From NCBI GenBank assembly GCA_022842205.1, contig JALHQA010000004.1, positions 114,501 to 178,500 of the forward strand: a DNA stretch of 64,000 bases, given 5' to 3'. Origin of the DNA: Hyphomicrobiales bacterium (GTDB lineage: Bacteria > Pseudomonadota > Alphaproteobacteria > Rhizobiales > Methylopilaceae). Shown here in pieces: positions 59,406 to 64,000 of the stretch. A program made the position numbers and the translations under genes. The notes below the pieces were generated by a model. It made no database searches. It saw only the letters and a program-made list of their open reading frames with translations, and was not told the origin of the DNA. Positions within the stretch are counted from its first letter, which is position 1, and each line of letters opens with the position of its first letter.

Positions 59406-59879
59406 ATGCCCGACATCAAGCCCTTCCTGTGGTATTCGGAAAAGGCGGAGGAGGCGGCGCGCTTCTATTGCTCCGTCATCCCCAATTCGTCGTTCACCAG
59501 CGCGACCGACATGCCGGCCGAAAGCCCCGGCGGCCCGTCCGGCTCGGTGAAGATCGTCGAGTTCGTGCTGGCCGGCGTGCCCTTCATGGCGATGGGCACG
59601 AAGCAGATGGACCCGTTCAATCACGCCATCTCGCTGATGGTCGAAGTCGACACGCAGGAAGAGCTGGATCGCATCTGGAACGCCCTGCTCGACGGCGGCG
59701 CGCCGGAAGCCTGCGGCTGGCTGAAGGACCGCTACGGCGTGTCCTGGCAGATCACGCCGCGCCGCCTCAACGAGATGATGCGCGATCCCGACCGCGCGGC
59801 GGCAAAGCGCGCGGCGGAAGCGATGATGACGATGGTGAAGCTGGATATCGCGGAATTGGAGAAGGCGTTTGGGGGGTGA
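59406..59879 (+). CDS. VOC-superfamily protein (PhnB/3-demethylubiquinone-methyltransferase-like)
   Basis: This 157-residue protein begins MPDIKPFLWYSEKAEEAARF and has GVPFMAMGTKQMDPFNHAIS and the DGGAPEACGWLKDRYGVSWQ region, typical of the PhnB-like VOC family. The start at 59406 is preferred over the longer frame. These proteins bind small molecules or metals; the substrate is unknown. It is the last ordinary high-GC gene before the AT-richer islet. Confidence 0.88.
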   Translation: MPDIKPFLWYSEKAEEAARFYCSVIPNSSFTSATDMPAESPGGPSGSVKIVEFVLAGVPFMAMGTKQMDPFNHAISLMVEVDTQEELDRIWNALLDGGAPEACGWLKDRYGVSWQITPRRLNEMMRDPDRAAAKRAAEAMMTMVKLDIAELEKAFGG

Positions 59880-60000
59880 GCGATGACCGCTGTGTTGCCG
59901 GAATTGTTGCTGACCCAATTTCTCCCTAACACACCGTATCGCAATTCCGGGTTGACGCTAAATGATCGTCGTAGCCTCCTTACTTTTAGGGGGGCACATT

Positions 60001-61140
60001 ATGCAAAATACGTTCGCCGACTGGGCATCAACCAATATCGTCGGGAATCAGTTGGAGGTTCCCGGTCCTGACCCAAAAGATCGGGCATCCGAATTAGCAG
60101 GGGTTCAACGGCAACGATGGCAAGCAATCGTGCAAAAACTACAGCATGTGATGGATAATGATACTCGCCGCAATTTTGAGGCGGCAATTCAAGGGATAAA
60201 CCCGAGTATCGGCCGTAATCAGACTACGGCAACGCTAGGGTCTCAACTACCGATTATTATAAAAGAAGTTCCAAGTGAGGTCATCGGTGCCGACGAGCTA
60301 TATCTATCTTTGATAGCTGTAGCTACGAAGCTGTTCCCAAGAAACATGGATATTGTCAGCCACCAACTGCGAATGGCTATCGCTGTTGAAAGATATGGAG
60401 AGTTGCGTCGCCAGAGCGAATTGAAGGAAATGTTCGACGCAATTAGATCGGGCATAGATACGTCAGCCCGTGATCACATCGAAAAACTAATAAATAGAAG
60501 TGAAAATGTAGTTGCAGAACTAAATAAGGAACTGCAGCACGCGCGCAACTTTGCATCACAGGCATCATCTGCGACGGCAGCCACCCTTCAAAAAGCCGCA
60601 GAAGAAAATCAGCAGATCCTTCAGAAGCACACAAACGAAACTCTAGAGAAGATCGCCGCTCTTCGAGAGGCGCAAGAAGAGCTCGTGGAGATTAAGCCTA
60701 TCGTCAAACTCTGGTCTGACAAGGCTCAACAGCACCAGGTTTACTTCTACGCTGGTGCAGCGGTATTCTGCGTCGTACTTGCTGTATCCGTAAAAGTAAC
60801 GTATGTACACGGGGCAACATACGCTAAGTCCATATCAGAAGCTGTGTCCGGGCAAGAAATATTGGGAACGGCTTTAATCGCTGCTCCAGTGCTAGCGATA
60901 GCATGGGTACTTCGGTTGGTTAGCCGATTCACGCTCACCAACCTCTCCCTTTGGGATGATGCTCAACAGCGAAAGGCAACTGCCGAAACTTACATAGGGC
61001 TGATAGGTGAGAAAAAAGGTTTGATCACTAAAGGAGAGCGTGGGCTCGCACTCAATGCTTTGTTCCGAGCGGGACCAAATGCCCGTCAAGATGACGTGGA
61101 GCCGCCAAACTTTCTCGAGCTCATAAAGGGCAAGGAGTAA
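60001..61140 (+). CDS. DUF6161-type membrane protein with coiled coil
   Basis: This 379-residue protein is encoded by DNA with visibly lower GC than its neighbours. A soluble helical N-terminal half (about residues 1-150) is followed by a long coiled coil (about 150-245, ENVVAELNKELQHARNFASQ). Two membrane helices (about 250-275 and 290-310) follow, and the C-terminal block LVSRFTLTNLSLWDDAQQRK with ETYIGLIGEK and ALNALFRAG resembles DUF6161. The family appears in variable genome regions and has no known function. AGGGGGG before the ATG at 60001 fixes the start. Confidence 0.72.
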   Translation: MQNTFADWASTNIVGNQLEVPGPDPKDRASELAGVQRQRWQAIVQKLQHVMDNDTRRNFEAAIQGINPSIGRNQTTATLGSQLPIIIKEVPSEVIGADELYLSLIAVATKLFPRNMDIVSHQLRMAIAVERYGELRRQSELKEMFDAIRSGIDTSARDHIEKLINRSENVVAELNKELQHARNFASQASSATAATLQKAAEENQQILQKHTNETLEKIAALREAQEELVEIKPIVKLWSDKAQQHQVYFYAGAAVFCVVLAVSVKVTYVHGATYAKSISEAVSGQEILGTALIAAPVLAIAWVLRLVSRFTLTNLSLWDDAQQRKATAETYIGLIGEKKGLITKGERGLALNALFRAGPNARQDDVEPPNFLELIKGKE

Positions 61141-61148
61141 GTTCGTCG

Positions 61149-61199
61149 CTTACTTTGCCGCCTTGGCGCGGCCTCTCGATCTTCAGATTGGTTCGCCCC
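61149..61199 (-). pseudogene. Relic of the 3' end of fba
   Basis: About 50 bp match the 3' end of the intact aldolase gene at 63632-63680 (minus strand) at roughly 83% by eye. The central GCCGCCTTGGCGCGGCC is exact. One inserted base breaks the frame, so it would encode the terminal GRAKAA-stop only after a shift. It lies 8 bp after the DUF6161 stop and just before the end of the DUF429-like gene. Confidence 0.6.
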
Positions 61200-61218
61200 A
61201 GCGTGGCGCAGGACCCAG

Positions 61219-62130
61219 TCATCGACCAAGTATCCAGCCTTCCCATAGTGACTCTCGATAATCCTCTGTGGTCGCCGGTCGCCGCCCATCGGCAACATCG
61301 ATCATCTTGAAGAGGCCGGTCAGAGCATCGAACGCGTCTTCGCCATTCTTGTGAGGTCCGAAGCCGCCGTGGATCGAACGGGAAGTCGCTTCGCCGAGCC
61401 TGACTTTGTTTCGATCAGCCCATGCAAAAATCTTCGTGGCCTTGGCGCTACGATCCGCTTGCCTGCGTTTGCTCTCTCTTACGTGAAACGGAATTCCGAT
61501 CAGCCGAGCCGCGAGAGCAGGGTAAGTCTCTGCAATAGTCACCCCGCCTTTACTACCCAAACTCTCAAGTGTGCCATCGAACGGCCAGACCATACCGCCG
61601 CGCTCCATCGCGGGGCGGACCACCTCCTGCCATCCCGCGAGCGCCCCACGTCCAACCTGATTGCCGCCTAACGTCCAAAATAACGAGCAGGCGTCCTGTC
61701 CGCCGGTGTTTTTCTCGCAGACGCGCAAAAGATTACCGAAGGTCGCGGATTGGAGCCCCACGACCAGATGATCTCGTTTGGAGCCCTTGCGGCTGCTTCT
61801 CGGATAAAATGGCCGATAGACCGAGATTTCGTCCGGGGTCGATGCGATCTCAAAGAAATGTCGCCAGTCTTCGTGGTGACCAAACGCGTGCAACGCCTCT
61901 GGAAACGAGCGGAATCCGGATTTACGTCCGTAATGATCCGGAAGCCCAATTGGAAAATCGAAACCAAGAAGTACGGACGGCAATGAAAACGCTCTGTTGA
62001 GCAAAGCATCGGACGGCCCCGCCAAGTCGGGTCCGGTGACGAGCCATTCTTCTTTGGAACGCACGGCGGTCGCAATGTAGCGCTTGTCCGCTTTCACACC
62101 CCAGTCCGCGTGAATGAGCGTTTCAAACAA
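61219..62130 (-). CDS. DUF429-like (RNase-H-fold) protein
   Basis: This 303-residue protein resembles DUF429: an N-terminal Asp in LIHADWGVKADKRYIATAVR (core HADWGVK), LLGFDFPIGLPDHYG near residue 55, AETYPALAARLIG near 205, and GEDAFDALTGLFKMID near the C-terminus. The spaced acidic residues could form an RNase-H-like metal site. Its DNA is less GC-rich than the surrounding genes. It is convergent with the DUF6161 gene. The function is unknown; nuclease or regulatory roles are inference. Confidence 0.68.
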   Translation of the reverse strand: MFETLIHADWGVKADKRYIATAVRSKEEWLVTGPDLAGPSDALLNRAFSLPSVLLGFDFPIGLPDHYGRKSGFRSFPEALHAFGHHEDWRHFFEIASTPDEISVYRPFYPRSSRKGSKRDHLVVGLQSATFGNLLRVCEKNTGGQDACSLFWTLGGNQVGRGALAGWQEVVRPAMERGGMVWPFDGTLESLGSKGGVTIAETYPALAARLIGIPFHVRESKRRQADRSAKATKIFAWADRNKVRLGEATSRSIHGGFGPHKNGEDAFDALTGLFKMIDVADGRRPATTEDYRESLWEGWILGR

Positions 62131-62406
62131 CTGGGGGCTCCGTGGCTTGGCGCGCTTGAGCGAACTTGCCTATTTGCAGCACCCCTCATTTAAACTGCAA
62201 CACCTCGTTAACCACCTCGGCGCATCATCGGCATAAGCAGGGGTCGAAGCGGCGTACTGCAGCTCTGCCCATATCCGCCACGGATTTGCGTGGTGCTTCA
62301 CTCCCCTGCGGCCATGGCAACGCATTGCCCCGAGCATTCGCGCGCGGCGGCGCACCGCCATTGGCTTGGCGCGGCCATCGCGCCGGCGAGTTTCCTGCGA
62401 CCTCCC

Positions 62407-63336
62407 TCAGAACGACACGTTGAGCCGGGCCGTCGCCGTGTGCCAGTCGAACACCGTGTCCGCGCCCGCCGGCGAGAAGCTGCGTTCGCCGAGCCGCGTA
62501 TATTCATATTCCGCGCCGATGGAGAGATTGCGCGTCAGCGCGTATTCGAAGCCGAAGCCGGCGATGAGCCCGATCTGTATGGACGATGTCTCTTCGAGCG
62601 CGCCGTGGATCACGAGCGTCGAGCCGTCGCCCGTGCCGCCGGGGCCGATGGCGGTGATGGTCTCCAAGGTGAGCGACTCGTAGCTTTCGTCCAGCTTTGC
62701 CGCCGTCACGCCCGCCGTGGCGTAGACGAAGGCCGAGTCGGTCGCGAGGCCGGCGCGGCCCTTGGCGGCGGCGCTCCACGGCACTTCGGCCGTCCCCACG
62801 CCCACCGCGCGGTATTCGTAGAAATCGTCATTGGCGGTGAACGTGTAGTCGCTGATGGCGCGCGCCTCGCTCGTCACGTCCTCGTTGCGGGCCTGAAGTT
62901 CGACGCCGACGACGAAGGGGCCGGATTGCCATGTCTGGCCGATCTGCGCGCCGAAGCTTTCGCCCCTCAGCTCGCCGGAAAACGTATCGCCGCCGAATTC
63001 GTCTCCGAGGAAGGGATATTCCGGCTCGCCGCGCGTGATGCCGCCCTGCAGGCCGATATAGGTCCGGCTCCAGCGGGGCGCGGTCTCGGCGGCAAGGCTC
63101 GCGGTGTAGAGCGTCTCGTCCGCCTCATGTGCCGGGGAGGCGATGCCCGCCGCCGGCGCGGGCGCGGCCGTGGCGGCGACGGCCCGGCCTTCGAGCGCGG
63201 CAACCCGGCGCTTCAGCGCCGCGTTCTCCTGCTCCAGCTTTTCGAGGCGGGCGAGCACCGCGTCGAGGCTGGCCTGCGCCGGCGCTAGCGGCAGCACGAA
63301 AAACAGAACCGTGACTATCAGACCGAATATGCGCAT
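62407..63336 (-). CDS. Outer-membrane beta-barrel protein with N-terminal coiled coil
   Basis: This 309-residue protein has a signal peptide (residues 1-22), a short heptad coiled coil (LARLEKLEQENAALKRRVAA), a Pro/Ala linker and an eight-stranded barrel of the Omp25/RopB kind (about residues 85-309). The last strand (TATARLNVSF) ends in the aromatic residue required for BAM insertion. The coiled coil suggests trimerisation or cell-wall contact. About 276 bp without a recognisable gene lie between it and the DUF429-like gene. Confidence 0.85.
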   Translation of the reverse strand: MRIFGLIVTVLFFVLPLAPAQASLDAVLARLEKLEQENAALKRRVAALEGRAVAATAAPAPAAGIASPAHEADETLYTASLAAETAPRWSRTYIGLQGGITRGEPEYPFLGDEFGGDTFSGELRGESFGAQIGQTWQSGPFVVGVELQARNEDVTSEARAISDYTFTANDDFYEYRAVGVGTAEVPWSAAAKGRAGLATDSAFVYATAGVTAAKLDESYESLTLETITAIGPGGTGDGSTLVIHGALEETSSIQIGLIAGFGFEYALTRNLSIGAEYEYTRLGERSFSPAGADTVFDWHTATARLNVSF

Positions 63337-63480
63337 CGCCCACCCCCCGTTTGTTTTTGGCTAGCGGGAGAATCCGTGCGGCGCAACCAAAAGGGTTGGC
63401 TGCGCGCCAGCATGCGTGGTGCATGGGCCTGTCGGAAATTTTGAGTTGCCCCGCTCCGCGGCTTTGACGCGCGTTCAGAC

Positions 63481-63622
63481 GTCATCCTGAGGAGCCCGCG
63501 CAGCGGGCGTCTCGAAGGCTTGCCCTCGGGCTTGACCCGAGGGATGGGCGGCAGGCGCCGGAGTAGTGGCTATCCTTCGACACGGCTCGCGGCTCCGCCG
63601 CGAGTCCGGCTCAGGATGAGGG
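63481..63622. repeat. CATCCTGAG-family repeat with nested hairpin
   Basis: GTCATCCTGAGGAGC at the left and GGCTCAGGATGAGG at the right are inverted. The middle contains CCTCGGGCTTGACCCGAGGG, itself a hairpin. The element lies just after the fba stop, between fba and the outer-membrane protein gene. Confidence 0.75.
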
Positions 63623-63632
63623 CAGAGTGTCC

Positions 63633-64000
63633 TTACTCCGCCGCCTTGGCGCGGCCCTCGATCTTCGGATCGAGCTCGCCCTTGGCGTAGCGTTGCGCCA
63701 TCACGCTCATCGGGATCACCTTGATCTTCGAGGCGTTGCCGGCCGTGCCGAACTGTTCGAGGCGCTGCATGCAGAGCTTCTGCATCGCCTCGGTCGCGGG
63801 CTTCAGATATTTGCGCGGGTCGAACTCCGACGGGTTTTCCGCGAACACCTTGCGGATGGCGCCGGTGATGGCCATGCGGTTGTCGGTGTCGATGTTGACC
63901 TTGCGCACGCCGTGCTTGATGCCGCGCTGGATTTCCTCGACCGGCACGCCCCATGTCGGCTTCATCTGGCCGCCGTATTTGTTGATGATCTCCTGCAGGT
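63633..64000 (-). CDS. fba: Class II fructose-1,6-bisphosphate aldolase, C-terminal part
   Basis: The window holds the last 121 residues. KVNIDTDNRMAITGAIRKVF is the typical phosphate/substrate segment (core NIDTDNRMA), followed by FDPRKYLKPATEAM and FGTAGNASKIKVIPM, the Calvin-cycle-type (CbbA-like) class II aldolase C-terminus. It ends with TAA at 63633. The N-terminal zinc-binding part lies beyond the right edge. A decayed copy of its 3' end is at 61149-61199. Confidence 0.93.
   Translation of the reverse strand, partial: LQEIINKYGGQMKPTWGVPVEEIQRGIKHGVRKVNIDTDNRMAITGAIRKVFAENPSEFDPRKYLKPATEAMQKLCMQRLEQFGTAGNASKIKVIPMSVMAQRYAKGELDPKIEGRAKAAE

Noticed and set aside
59883-60071. A 62-residue frame overlapping the start of the DUF6161 gene
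   Set aside because: It overlaps the better supported start at 60001, has no ribosome-binding site and has no recognisable feature.
62131-62406. A gene in the 276-bp gap between the DUF429-like and outer-membrane protein genes
   Set aside because: Short frames exist but none has a ribosome-binding site or a plausible protein. I see only possible promoter sequence for the DUF429-like gene.

Overview
The window looks like a chromosomal segment of a high-GC alphaproteobacterium of the order Hyphomicrobiales (Rhizobiales). The signs are gapR, rcdA and trcR cell-cycle genes, a split three-gene proton-translocating transhydrogenase preceded by an aa3-oxidase subunit IV gene, cysteine-free L31, DUF1036/1192/1244/1465/465 proteins, an HWE histidine kinase, TTAA-N7-TTAA (CtrA-type) boxes and GGAAC-N16-CGTT (EcfG-type) promoters. 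I assign the order with fair confidence but not the genus. I saw no rRNA, tRNA, CRISPR array, insertion sequence, integrase or prophage module.

Layout. 0-20 kb: envelope and housekeeping genes: a lytic transglycosylase (cut by the left edge), galE/galU, an outer-membrane barrel, kdsD, a MotA/MotB-like pair, an SPFH/NfeD pair, rpmJ, a formylglutamate amidohydrolase-type enzyme with DUF1244, gapR, a DUF882 peptidase-fold protein, a large L,D-transpeptidase, an amidohydrolase and an NtrC-type regulator. 20-28 kb: oligoendopeptidase, DUF3445 and an ABC1/UbiB kinase, then the pnt operon. 28-34 kb: a LysR regulator divergent from a tripartite tricarboxylate transporter (Bug/TctB/TctA) and an HpcH/HpaI aldolase. 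34-46 kb: TPR lipoprotein, rpsU, purEK, a second MotA/OmpA-type pair, an ABC exporter, rpmE, rcdA, DUF1192, trcR, two DUF465 proteins, an inositol monophosphatase, a Sel1 protein and a ThiE-like protein. 46-59 kb: an accessory, stress-flavoured region with many small genes: two secreted paralogues, a four-member small-protein family (one member fused to a histone-H1-like tail), cold-shock protein, HWE kinase, a cNMP-binding membrane protein, a DUF892 ferritin-like protein, single-TM microproteins, a second L,D-transpeptidase and a transglutaminase-like protein lacking its usual His. 59.9-62.2 kb: an AT-richer islet with a DUF6161-type membrane coiled-coil protein and a DUF429-like RNase-H-fold protein, separated by a decayed copy of the 3' end of fba. 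The intact fba 3' end lies at the right edge.

How the parts connect. Envelope synthesis and remodelling (galE/U, kdsD, two L,D-transpeptidases, lytic transglycosylase, DUF882, barrels) and cell-cycle control (gapR, rcdA, trcR and CtrA-like boxes) recur through the first 46 kb. The 46-59 kb region looks tied to the general stress response through two EcfG-type promoters. Several small genes there have promoter-like -10 elements almost touching the ATG, which suggests leaderless mRNAs. Three families of palindromic intergenic repeats are scattered across the window; one of them supplies the stop codon of a gene.

Best candidates for undescribed biology are the small GPY/QYRI protein family with its fused and split architectures, the DUF6161/DUF429-like islet beside the fba relic, and the ZorAB-like motor pair at 36.7-38.6 kb.
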